Shown: piece after piece, positions 43,985-52,933 of the stretch | Layout of the letters: every line of letters begins with the position of its first letter | Position numbering within the stretch: the first letter of the stretch is position 1 | Origin: Streptomyces sp. MUM 2J | GTDB lineage: Bacteria > Actinomycetota > Actinomycetes > Streptomycetales > Streptomycetaceae | Length of the DNA stretch: 64,000 nucleotides | Assembly: GCF_022414535.1 (NCBI RefSeq) | Contig: NZ_JADWYM010000025.1 | Coordinates: 43,226 to 107,225, forward strand | Direction of reading: 5' to 3' | Notes under the pieces: model-generated | The model's database searches: none | What the model saw: only the letters and a program-made list of their open reading frames with translations | What the model was told of the DNA's origin: nothing | Position numbers and translations under genes: made by a program

Positions 43985-44929
43985 CTACGCGGACTCCTCC
44001 TCCCAGTCCACCGTCACCACGATCTTGCCGCGGGTGTGGCCTCCCTCGTTCAGCCGATGCGCCTCCGCCGCCCGCTCCAGCGGGAAGGCCTCGGCGACGT
44101 TCACGTTCACCACGCCCTGCTCGGCCAGCTCGGACAGCCGCCCGAGGTCCTCGGCGTCGGGGCGGACCCAGTAGTACCGACCGCCGTAGGTGAGCACGTC
44201 CGGGTCGGCGATCGAGGCCAGCCGCCCCTCGGAGCCCAGGAGGGCCACCGACGCCTGCAGCGCCTCGCCGCCGACGGTGTCGAAGGCCGCGTCGATACCC
44301 TCGGGCGCCAGCCCCCGCACCCGGTCGACCAGCCCCTCGCCGTAGGTCACCGGCTCACCGCCCAGTCGCCGCACGAAGTCGTGGTTGGCCTCGCTCGCCG
44401 TACCGATCACACGGGCGCCGAAGTGCCGGGCCAGCTGGACGGCGAGCGAGCCGACACCGCCGGCGGCGGCGTGGACCAGCACGGTCTCGCCACGCTTGAC
44501 GCCCAGCGCCCGGTTGAGCACCTGGTAGGCGGTCAGCCCGGCCAGCGGCAGCCCCGCGGCCTGCTCCCAGCTGAGGTTGCGCGGCTTGTGGGCCAGCGTG
44601 CGCACCGGGGCGGCGACGTACTCGGCGAAGGTGCCGCGGGAGAGGAAGTCCTCACGGACGTACCCGATGACCTCGTCACCGACGGCGTACTCGGTGACGG
44701 AGACCCCGGGCTGCACCACGACCCCCGAGACGTCCCAGCCGGGGACCACCGGGAAGACGGCTTCGAGCATGCCGTCCAGATGGCCCTCGCGGCACTTCCA
44801 GTCGACGGGATTGACGGCCGCCGCCCGGACCTTGACGAGGACGGCGTCGGGTCCGACCTTGGGCTCGCCGACGTCTCCGTACTCCAGCACCTCGGGTCCG
44901 CCGTACCGTCTGTAGCTGATCGCCTTCAT
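43985..44929 (-). CDS. NADP-dependent quinone oxidoreductase-like MDR protein
   Basis: A 314-residue medium-chain dehydrogenase/reductase without the zinc-ligand cysteine pattern, so of the quinone oxidoreductase/zeta-crystallin type. It has the N-terminal MKAISYRRYGGPEVLEYGDV and the Rossmann motif VLVHAAAGGVGSLAVQLA. Substrate unknown. The ATG at 44929 follows GAGGGTCGGAGG. It is divergent from the His-rich gene with only about 110 bp between. Confidence 0.9.
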   Translation of the reverse strand: MKAISYRRYGGPEVLEYGDVGEPKVGPDAVLVKVRAAAVNPVDWKCREGHLDGMLEAVFPVVPGWDVSGVVVQPGVSVTEYAVGDEVIGYVREDFLSRGTFAEYVAAPVRTLAHKPRNLSWEQAAGLPLAGLTAYQVLNRALGVKRGETVLVHAAAGGVGSLAVQLARHFGARVIGTASEANHDFVRRLGGEPVTYGEGLVDRVRGLAPEGIDAAFDTVGGEALQASVALLGSEGRLASIADPDVLTYGGRYYWVRPDAEDLGRLSELAEQGVVNVNVAEAFPLERAAEAHRLNEGGHTRGKIVVTVDWEEESA

Positions 44930-45041
44930 GCCTCCGACCCTCGGGGGTACCCTGACGCCACGCAAGCCGGATGCCCCGATATGCGCCGTTCGCGTGGCAG
45001 CCTGTCCGTCGGCATCCCCGGCGTCACCGAAGGTGGGCACC

Positions 45042-45338
45042 ATGACGACCCTGCACCACGCACACGGCTCCCACAGCCACATCCACGGCCCGGAGTGCGG
45101 CCACACCGAGGTCCCGCACGGCGACCACGTGGACTACGCGCACGACGGCCACATGCACCGCGCGCACGAGGACCACTGGGACGAGTGCGAACGCGACGAG
45201 CACGTGGTGCACGAGGCGCACGAGCACCGGCACGGACAGGACTGCGGGCACGAGAGCGTCCTGCACGGCGACCACGTGGACTACCTCCACGACGGCCACC
45301 GCCACGCGGAGCACGACGGCCACTGGGACGACCACTGA
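45042..45338 (+). CDS. Histidine-rich, duplicated metal-binding-like protein
   Basis: A 98-residue protein with about 28 His and 3 Cys, rich in Asp and Glu. It contains two copies of a module, CGH-x2-V-x-HGDHVDY-x-HDGH-x-H, at about residues 19-42 and 66-90, joined by an acidic-His linker. There is no signal peptide or membrane segment. Such composition suggests buffering of zinc, nickel or a similar metal, but no named family is recognised. No metalloregulator box was found in the short divergent promoter. The ATG at 45042 has GAAGGTGGG upstream. Confidence 0.75.
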   Translation: MTTLHHAHGSHSHIHGPECGHTEVPHGDHVDYAHDGHMHRAHEDHWDECERDEHVVHEAHEHRHGQDCGHESVLHGDHVDYLHDGHRHAEHDGHWDDH

Positions 45339-45574
45339 CCGACCCCGCCGGACGGGCGCGGCGCCGCTCCGCCGGAACCCGGGACGCCGAAGAGGCCCGG
45401 CGGGGCCCGGCACGCCGCGGGCAGCGGGCGCGGCGGGCGCGGCAGCGAAGCGAACGGAGGGCCGGGCACGGCCGGAAAACACCGCTCGGCCACCCACGAG
45501 GCTCCCCGGGGTACTGCCCCGGGTGCCGTCGGCCTATCGTGTCCCCGATCACGTTTGCGCCCCGCACTGGACGA

Positions 45575-45594
45575 CATACCGACTGGTCGGCATG
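45575..45594. promoter_or_regulatory. TetR-type operator 1 before the phosphotransferase-ACAD operon
   Basis: CATACCGACTGGTCGGCATG is an inverted repeat (9-bp arms, 2-nt centre, one mismatch), 43 nt upstream of the start at 45637. The sequence ACATACCGAC(T/C)GGT recurs upstream of the divergent-side SDR operon at 51278-51291. Confidence 0.7.
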
Positions 45595-45636
45595 ATAAGT
45601 CGAGTCCTGTCGCCCAGCAGCCCGTGGGAGCGCCGC

Positions 45637-46671
45637 ATGAGCCCCGACCATCCGCCCGGACTCGATCTCGACCGGCTGCGCGACCTGCTCGACCGTGAGC
45701 GTCCCGGCCTGGTGCAGGGACCTCTGACCGGCCGGCTGATCGAGGGCGGACGGTCGAACCTGACCTACAAGGTCTCCGACGGCACCTCGACATGGGTCGT
45801 CCGGCGCCCCCCGCTCGGGCACGTGCTGGCCACCGCGCACGACATGCGGCGCGAGCACCGCGTGATCAGCGCGTTGCACCCGACGTCCGTGCCGGTGCCG
45901 CGGCCGCTGCTGCTGTGCGAGGACGAGGAGGTGCTCGGGGCGCCGTTCTACGTGATGGAGTTCGTCGGGGGCACCCCGTACCGCACCGCGGACCAGCTCG
46001 TCCCACTCGGCCCGCAGCGCACCCGGGAGACGGTGCTCTCCCTCGTCGACACGCTCGTCCGGCTGCACGCGGTCGAGCCCGGCGAGGTGGGCCTGGGGGA
46101 CTTCGGGCACCCGGAGGGCTTCCTCGACCGGCAGCTGCGCCGGTGGGGCAAACAACTGGACGCCTCCCGCAACCGCGAACTGGCCGGCGTCGACGAACTG
46201 CACGCAGCGCTCGGCCGCGCACTGCCCCGCTCCCCCGCTCCCGCGGTGGTGCACGGCGACTACCGCCTCGACAACGTCCTCATCGGCGCCGACGGCACGA
46301 TCAAGGCCGTGCTCGACTGGGAGATGTCGACACTCGGCGACCCGCTCACCGACCTGGGGCTGCTGGTGATGTACAGCACCCCGCTGGGCATGGCGGGCTC
46401 GCCGGTCTCCACGACCGCCGAGGCACCCGGCCATCCGGCTCCCTCCGAACTGATCGCCCGGTACGCCGAGCGTTCCGGACGGGACGTCTCGGCCGTCTCC
46501 TGGTACACGGCGTTCGCCTGGTTCAAGCTCGCCGTGATCCTGGAGGGCATCCACTACCGCTACACGCTGGGCCGGACGGTCGGGCGGGGCTTCGACCGCA
46601 TCGGCGACCTGGTCCCCGTCTTCATCGAGCACGGCCTGACGACTCTTCACGACGGTCTCCAGGAAGGCTGA
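45637..46671 (+). CDS. Phosphotransferase (APH) family protein, ACAD10/11-associated type
   Basis: A 344-residue kinase-like protein. The ATP-site region is GGRSNLTYKVSDGTSTWVVR, the catalytic loop is VVHGDYRLDNVLIG and the metal-binding DxE motif is LDWEMSTLGDP. This subfamily sits beside acyl-CoA dehydrogenases and, by analogy to ACAD10/11, is thought to phosphorylate 4-hydroxyacyl-CoAs. The ATG at 45637 follows GGGAG. The acyl-CoA dehydrogenase gene begins 6 nt after its stop. Confidence 0.88.
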   Translation: MSPDHPPGLDLDRLRDLLDRERPGLVQGPLTGRLIEGGRSNLTYKVSDGTSTWVVRRPPLGHVLATAHDMRREHRVISALHPTSVPVPRPLLLCEDEEVLGAPFYVMEFVGGTPYRTADQLVPLGPQRTRETVLSLVDTLVRLHAVEPGEVGLGDFGHPEGFLDRQLRRWGKQLDASRNRELAGVDELHAALGRALPRSPAPAVVHGDYRLDNVLIGADGTIKAVLDWEMSTLGDPLTDLGLLVMYSTPLGMAGSPVSTTAEAPGHPAPSELIARYAERSGRDVSAVSWYTAFAWFKLAVILEGIHYRYTLGRTVGRGFDRIGDLVPVFIEHGLTTLHDGLQEG

Positions 46672-46677
46672 CCCGCC

Positions 46678-47892
<1,215 letters not shown>

Positions 47893-47898
47893 CAGGGC

Positions 47899-47950
47899 GG
47901 GGAGGGGCGCCCCGGCACGGGAGCGGTCGCCCCTCCCCGTGCCGGGGCGC
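47899..47950. terminator. Terminator region with two alternative hairpins
   Basis: Hairpin A pairs 47899-47909 with 47928-47938 (11 bp). Hairpin B pairs 47907-47918 with 47939-47950 (12 bp). They share bases, so only one can form at a time. The region lies between the convergent dehydrogenase and tetR genes. The rest of the gap to 48171 is GC-rich and empty. Confidence 0.75.
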
Positions 47951-48171
47951 CCGTCCACGTACCGGTCCGTGTGTCCGGGGCGCGGCGGGCCCGTGTCCGG
48001 GCCTCCGCCGGCCCACGGCACCGGTCGCCGTACGGTGCGCCCACCCGTCGTGGCGCCCGTTCGGGCACCTCGACGGGCCGACGGGGCGCTCCTCGCGCCC
48101 GGGGCGCGCCCCCACGGGTGCGCGCCCCGGGGCGTGGTGCCGCGCGGGAGGGGGCGCGCTGCGCGCCCGGC

Positions 48172-48774
48172 TCAGGGGCGCAGGGCCCGCAGCAGCAGGT
48201 CGGCCAGGTGATCGGCGACCTCCTGCGGGCCGAGCGGGCCGTCGGGGCGGTACCAGGTGGACAGGTGGTGGACCGAGCCGAAGTGGTAGTCCACCACCAG
48301 GTCCGCGGGCGTGGCCGTGGAGAAGACGCCCTCGCGCTGCCCCTCCTCGATGAGGGCGCGGAAGCGCTCGTGGTAGCGGCGGCGCTCGGCGCGGACCTGC
48401 TTGTTCTTCTCGGGGCTGAGATGGTGCATGGACCGGAAGAAGATCGACGCGTCGTCGAGGTTCTCGATGGTCGTGACCACGACGTCGGCCGCCGCGCCCC
48501 GCAGCCGCTTCTCCACCGGCGCGTCCATCTCGGCGAAGTGGTCCAGCCGCTCCTGCTGGACACGCAGGACGCGCGCGTACACCTCGTGCAGCAGGTCGTC
48601 CTTGGAGCCGAAGTAGTGGTAGAGGGCCCCCTTGGTGACGCCTGCGGCCTCGACGATCTCCTGTACCGAGGTCCGGTCGTAGCCCTGCTCGGCGAAGAGC
48701 CGGGTGGCGGCGGCCAGGAGCCGCTGCGGCACGGGAGTGCCGTCCGTGTCCGTCGTCCTGGGCACTGCCGCCAC
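48172..48774 (-). CDS. TetR-family regulator, probable controller of the acyl-CoA genes
   Basis: A 200-residue TetR protein. The N-terminal helix-turn-helix is TRLFAEQGYDRTSVQEIVEA continuing AGVTKGALYHYFGSKDDLL (about residues 24-63). A C-terminal ligand domain follows. It lies 17 nt downstream of the AMP-ligase gene on the same strand and so is probably the last gene of the SDR-ligase-regulator operon. GTG starts at 48774 and 48765 are both plausible. It is the best candidate to bind the palindromes at 45575-45594 and 51278-51291. Confidence 0.9.
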   Translation of the reverse strand: MAAVPRTTDTDGTPVPQRLLAAATRLFAEQGYDRTSVQEIVEAAGVTKGALYHYFGSKDDLLHEVYARVLRVQQERLDHFAEMDAPVEKRLRGAAADVVVTTIENLDDASIFFRSMHHLSPEKNKQVRAERRRYHERFRALIEEGQREGVFSTATPADLVVDYHFGSVHHLSTWYRPDGPLGPQEVADHLADLLLRALRP

Positions 48775-48791
48775 CTGCCTTTCCGTGGTTC

Positions 48792-50459
48792 CTAACGAGT
48801 CTGTTGCGTGCGGGAACGCAGTTCCCGCCGGAGGATCTTCCCACTTGCCGTCTTGGGCAGGTCGGGCAGGATCTCCACCTGACGGGGGTATTTGTACGCG
48901 GCCAGTCTCTCCCTGCAGTGGGCCGCCAGGTCGTCCGGGTCCGTCTCGGTGCCCGGACGCAGACTGATGTACGCCTTGACGGTCTCTCCGCGGTACCCGT
49001 CGGGCACCCCGACGACGGCCGCCTCGCGTACCGCCGGGTGGGTGTAGAGCACGTCCTCGACCTCGCGCGGCCAGACCTTGAAGCCGGACGCGTTGATCAT
49101 GTCCTTCTTGCGGTCGACCACGTACAGCCAGCCCTGCTCGTCCATGAAGCCGATGTCGCCGGTGCGCAGCTCACCGCCGGGGAAGGTCTCGGCGGTGGCC
49201 TCGGGGCGGCGCCAGTAGCCGGGTACGACCTGCGGGCCGCTCACGACGATCTCGCCCTGCTCGCCGAAGGGCACCTCCCGGCCCTCGTCGTCGACGATGC
49301 GGACGACGGTGTCGGGGCCGGGCAGGCCGACGGCGAGGGTGCCGGAGACCGGGTCGACCGGGGCCTGTAGGTGCGGGGGCACGGAGGCGCAGGGGGCGGT
49401 GCACTCGGTGAGGCCGTAGCCGTTGCGGATGTACGGCCCGAAATCGGACCGGAACTTCTCCACCAGGGCCGGCGGCAGCGGGGCGCCGCCGGAGGAGATG
49501 ACGGCGAAGGACGCGAAGTGCTCACGGGTGCAGCCGGGGTGGGCGGCCAGCGCCATGAACGCGGTCGACGGGCCGACCGTGTAGTGCGGGCGCTGCGCGG
49601 CGAAGGCGTCCAGGACGACGCCCGCCTCGAAGCGGTAGGCCAGGACCAGCGTGCCCGCGCTGTTCAGGCAGGCGCCGAACTGGGCGACCATGCCGGTGAT
49701 GTGGAACAGCGGGGCCATCGCGAAGTAGACCGGGGCCTCGGGCAGCGCCAGCCCGGTCCGCTGCCGCTCGGCGTTGTACATGATGTTGCCGTGCGTGTTG
49801 GTGGCGCCCTTGGGGGTGCCGCTGGTCCCCGAGGTGTAGCTGATCAGCGCGATGTCGCCGGGTTCGGGGACGCGCCCCTGGGGGGCCGGGTGGCCGGCGC
49901 GGGCGACGGCGGTCAGGTCGTCGGCGTCGGCGGCCCTCGGGAGACGCTCGAAGGAGAGCACACGAGCGTCGTCCGCGGTCTGGAAGTCCCGCTCGCAGGC
50001 GGTGAGCGCGATCCGGACCGGGGAGTCGGCGGCCGTCGTGCGCAGGTAAGACTCCCAGGCGCGGTCGGAGCAGATCAGCGCGGCGGCCTCGGCGTCGCGC
50101 AGTACGTGGGTCACCTCGGCCGACTTGTACATGGGGTTGACGGGGACGACGATCGCGCCCGCCTTCCAGGCGCCCAGCACCGCGAGCACGAAGTGCGGGG
50201 AGTTCTGGAGCAGGACGGCGACGCGGTCGCCGCGCCCGACGCCGCGGGCGGCGAGACGGCCGGCGACGGAGTCGCTGAGCTCGTCGGTCTCGCGGTAGGT
50301 CAGGCCGCCGTCGAAGTAGCTGAGGAAGGTCCGCTCCGGCGCCTCGGCGACGGCCCGGCGCAGGGCGTGCACCAGGGATGCCGCCGGGTCCACCGGAGCA
50401 CGCTGGGCGTCGGTGAGGAGGTCCCGCCAGGGCTGGGCGGCGTACCCTGCCGCGGTCAC
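48792..50459 (-). CDS. AMP-dependent acyl-CoA synthetase/ligase
   Basis: A 555-residue adenylate-forming enzyme that activates a carboxylic (probably fatty) acid to acyl-CoA. Motifs: P-loop YTSGTSGTPKGA, GYGLTE, the TGD motif in LRTGDIGFMDEQGWLYVVDRKKD, and the C-terminal catalytic Lys in PKTASGKILRREL. The GTG at 50459 overlaps the SDR stop by 4 bp (GTGA), showing coupled translation. The substrate class fits the neighbouring acyl-CoA dehydrogenase. Confidence 0.93.
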   Translation of the reverse strand: MTAAGYAAQPWRDLLTDAQRAPVDPAASLVHALRRAVAEAPERTFLSYFDGGLTYRETDELSDSVAGRLAARGVGRGDRVAVLLQNSPHFVLAVLGAWKAGAIVVPVNPMYKSAEVTHVLRDAEAAALICSDRAWESYLRTTAADSPVRIALTACERDFQTADDARVLSFERLPRAADADDLTAVARAGHPAPQGRVPEPGDIALISYTSGTSGTPKGATNTHGNIMYNAERQRTGLALPEAPVYFAMAPLFHITGMVAQFGACLNSAGTLVLAYRFEAGVVLDAFAAQRPHYTVGPSTAFMALAAHPGCTREHFASFAVISSGGAPLPPALVEKFRSDFGPYIRNGYGLTECTAPCASVPPHLQAPVDPVSGTLAVGLPGPDTVVRIVDDEGREVPFGEQGEIVVSGPQVVPGYWRRPEATAETFPGGELRTGDIGFMDEQGWLYVVDRKKDMINASGFKVWPREVEDVLYTHPAVREAAVVGVPDGYRGETVKAYISLRPGTETDPDDLAAHCRERLAAYKYPRQVEILPDLPKTASGKILRRELRSRTQQTR

Positions 50460-51220
50460 TCGGCGGCCTCCCACTTCTGCTGGATGTGGTTCATGTTCAC
50501 CAGCCAGCGCTCTGGGTCGGCGGCCCTCGCCCGGTAGTACCCGGCGACCTCGGGGTGCGGCAGGACCAGGAACCGGTCCTCCTCGATGCCCCGGAACAGG
50601 GCGTCGGCGACGTCCTCGGGCTCGATCGCGGTCGGCCGGAGCACCAGGTCGCCCGCGCTGCCGGTGCCGGCCAGCATGTCGGTGCGCACGCCCTGCGGGC
50701 AGACGGCGTGCACCTTGATCCCGCGGTGGCGGTAGGTCAGTGACAGCCACTCGGCGAAGGCGTAGGCGCCGTGCTTGGTGACGCTGTAGGGGGCGGCGCC
50801 GATCATCGTCAGCAGGCCGGCGGCGGACACGGTCGAGACGAAGCGGCCGCTGCCGCGCGCCAGCCAGTCCGGGAGCAGCAGGTGGGCCGCGCGGACGTGC
50901 GCCATGACGTTGACGTCCCAGGCGAGTGCCCAGACGTCCTCCGCGGCGGATTCCGAGCCGCCGGAGGGGACGCCTGCGTTGGCGCAGTAGACGTCGACGG
51001 TGCCGCCGAGCGCCTCCCGTGCCCCGGCGACGATCGCGGAGGCGTCGCCGGGCACGGCGGTACCGCCGATCTCGCCGGCGACCGCCTTCGCCTTGTCCGC
51101 GTCGAGGTCGTTGACCACGACCCTGGCCCCCTGTGCGGCGAACCGACGGGCCAGCGCGGCCCCGATCCCGCCGCCGGCTCCCGTGACGACGACTCCAGCA
51201 CCCTCAACGGCTTCCACCAT
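50456..51220 (-). CDS. Short-chain dehydrogenase/reductase
   Basis: A 254-residue classical SDR. The NAD(P)-binding motif is VVVTGAGGGIGAALA, then CANAG, the catalytic Ser in STVSAAG, and the YSVTK pair of the Y-x3-K active site. The Asp-rich VVNDLD after strand 2 suggests NAD(H). It may act as a hydroxyacyl or alcohol dehydrogenase in this catabolic operon. The ATG has GAAGGAGACC upstream. First gene of SDR-ligase-tetR. Confidence 0.93.
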   Translation of the reverse strand: MVEAVEGAGVVVTGAGGGIGAALARRFAAQGARVVVNDLDADKAKAVAGEIGGTAVPGDASAIVAGAREALGGTVDVYCANAGVPSGGSESAAEDVWALAWDVNVMAHVRAAHLLLPDWLARGSGRFVSTVSAAGLLTMIGAAPYSVTKHGAYAFAEWLSLTYRHRGIKVHAVCPQGVRTDMLAGTGSAGDLVLRPTAIEPEDVADALFRGIEEDRFLVLPHPEVAGYYRARAADPERWLVNMNHIQQKWEAAE

Positions 51221-51583
51221 CGGTCTCCTTCGACGCGACGCGACGCGACTCGGCTCCGACCCTGCGGCGTCAGACTAACCGGTCGGTATGTACGAAGGAA
51301 GGGGTGACCGGACCGGCCTGTACCGGCGGGGCGGTGCACACCGTGCCACTCGGCCGACCGGGCCCCGGCCGGATCCGGACAGGGCCGGACCCGACGGACC
51401 CGACCCGGCGACCCGGCACCCCGGCGACCGGGCTGCGGCGCGGAGGCGGACGCGCGAGCGGTACCCCGCTGCACCGGTGGGCGTTCGGCGCGCGCCCGGG
51501 ACGCCGTGGTGTATGGCCAATTCCCCCCGTCCGCAGGACGATACGCCCGTACCGGCGCGCCGTTTCGGACGAGGGGGTCTGGC
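51221..51583. promoter_or_regulatory. Divergent promoter region with TetR-type operator 2
   Basis: ACCGGTCGGTATGT (51278-51291) is the complement of ACATACCGACCGGT and matches the site at 45574-45587 in 13 of 14 bases. It lies 58 nt upstream of the SDR start. Between the SDR gene and the site there is a short GACGC repeat (51234-51249). The right part of the region is Pro/Arg-coding-like noise with no gene. Confidence 0.65.
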
Positions 51584-52909
51584 ATGGCAGGGACGGAGAT
51601 GAGCGTGGCTCCCTACTGGGAGCTGACCTTCGATGCGGACGGGGACGTCGACGGCCGCCGGCGTGACCGGCTGACGGCCGAGGTCGCCGCCCGCGGGGTG
51701 CGGCATCTGGTGGTCTTCGCACACGGCTGGAACACCGACCGATCCGGTGCCACCCGGCTGTTCAGCCGCTTCCTCGCCCCCTTCCCCGAACTCGCGCCCC
51801 GGGCCGGGCTGGGATTCGCCGGCGTGGTGTGGCCGTCGATGCGGTTCTCCGACGAGCCGATCCCCGACTTTCCCCACTCCGTGGCCGCGCCGCCGGGACG
51901 CCGTCCCGCACTGGACGAGGTCACCCTGGAGGCGCTGCGGGAGACCTTCCCCGGGCAGGCGCAGGTCGTCGACCAGATCGCGCGCCTGCTGACGCAGCAA
52001 CCCCACGGACAGGCGGAACTGGAGGGGTTCGGCCGGCTGGTGCGGCTGCTGGTGGGGGCCGTGCCGTCCGGGCCGCAGGCGCTGTTCGCCGCGGACACCC
52101 TGGTGGACGGGGTGCCGCAGGACGGTCCTGCGATGTTCCACCGGCCGGTGGCGGAGGTGTGCCGGGAGTTCACCGAGGCGCTGGCGGGGCTCGAAGAGGG
52201 CGGTGGGGGCGAGGGGTTCTCCCTGCCGAACCCCTGGCACGGGGCCCGCGAGCTGCTGCGGCAGGCGACGTACTACGCGATGAAGCGGCGCGCCGGTGTG
52301 GTCGGCGAGCGCGGACTGGGGCCGGTGCTCGGGCGGCTGGCCGAGGCCGGCCCCGGCGTGCGGGTTCATCTCGTCGGCCACAGCTTCGGGGCACGGCTGG
52401 TGTCGTTCGCGCTGCGCGGCCTGCCCGAAGGGGTGCGCACGGTGAAATCGGTGACCCTGCTCCAAGGGGCCTTCTCGCACTACGCGTTCGCCTCCCGGCT
52501 GCCGCACGACCCGCGTGCGGGAGGTGTGCTGCGGGGCCGGCAGAACCGGGTCGACGGCCCGGTGGTGTGCTGCCACTCCCGGTACGACTCGGCGCTCGGC
52601 ACGCTGTACCCGATGGCCTCGCGGATGGCGGGTGACGCCGCCGGGGTGACGGCCGAGGAGTTCCGGATCGGGCGCCTGCCGGGGGCCCGGTGGGGGGCCA
52701 TGGGGTACGACGGCGTCCAGGCGGTGCCGGGAACGCGCGCGGTGGCGCTGGCCGAGGCGGTGCGGGGCACACTGCCCGCGTCGGGGTGCGTCAACGTCGA
52801 CGCGGCGTCCGTGGTGCGGCGCGGCGGACCGCCGTCCGGGGCGCACAGCGACATCCTCCACCGGGAGCTGGCGCAGGTGGTGGTGGCGGCGGGCCGTATC
52901 GCCCCGTGA
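51584..52909 (+). CDS. Alpha/beta-hydrolase-fold protein of unknown substrate
   Basis: A 441-residue protein. Early HLVVFAHGWNTDRSG resembles the oxyanion HGW segment, and the nucleophile elbow is VHLVGHSFGARL (GHSFG). A candidate catalytic Asp and late His are present (CCHSRYDSALGTLYP; GAHSDILH). No signal peptide is visible, so it should be cytoplasmic. The ATG at 51584 is preceded by GAGGGGG; another ATG five codons later is possible. It is convergent with the acylase gene. Confidence 0.8.
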   Translation: MAGTEMSVAPYWELTFDADGDVDGRRRDRLTAEVAARGVRHLVVFAHGWNTDRSGATRLFSRFLAPFPELAPRAGLGFAGVVWPSMRFSDEPIPDFPHSVAAPPGRRPALDEVTLEALRETFPGQAQVVDQIARLLTQQPHGQAELEGFGRLVRLLVGAVPSGPQALFAADTLVDGVPQDGPAMFHRPVAEVCREFTEALAGLEEGGGGEGFSLPNPWHGARELLRQATYYAMKRRAGVVGERGLGPVLGRLAEAGPGVRVHLVGHSFGARLVSFALRGLPEGVRTVKSVTLLQGAFSHYAFASRLPHDPRAGGVLRGRQNRVDGPVVCCHSRYDSALGTLYPMASRMAGDAAGVTAEEFRIGRLPGARWGAMGYDGVQAVPGTRAVALAEAVRGTLPASGCVNVDAASVVRRGGPPSGAHSDILHRELAQVVVAAGRIAP

Positions 52910-52933
52910 GGCGGCCCGCCGCCACCGCGGCCG

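Noticed and set aside
44930..45041. Zur or nickel-regulator box for the His-rich gene
   Set aside because: No sequence resembling the known AT-rich palindromes is present in this short promoter.
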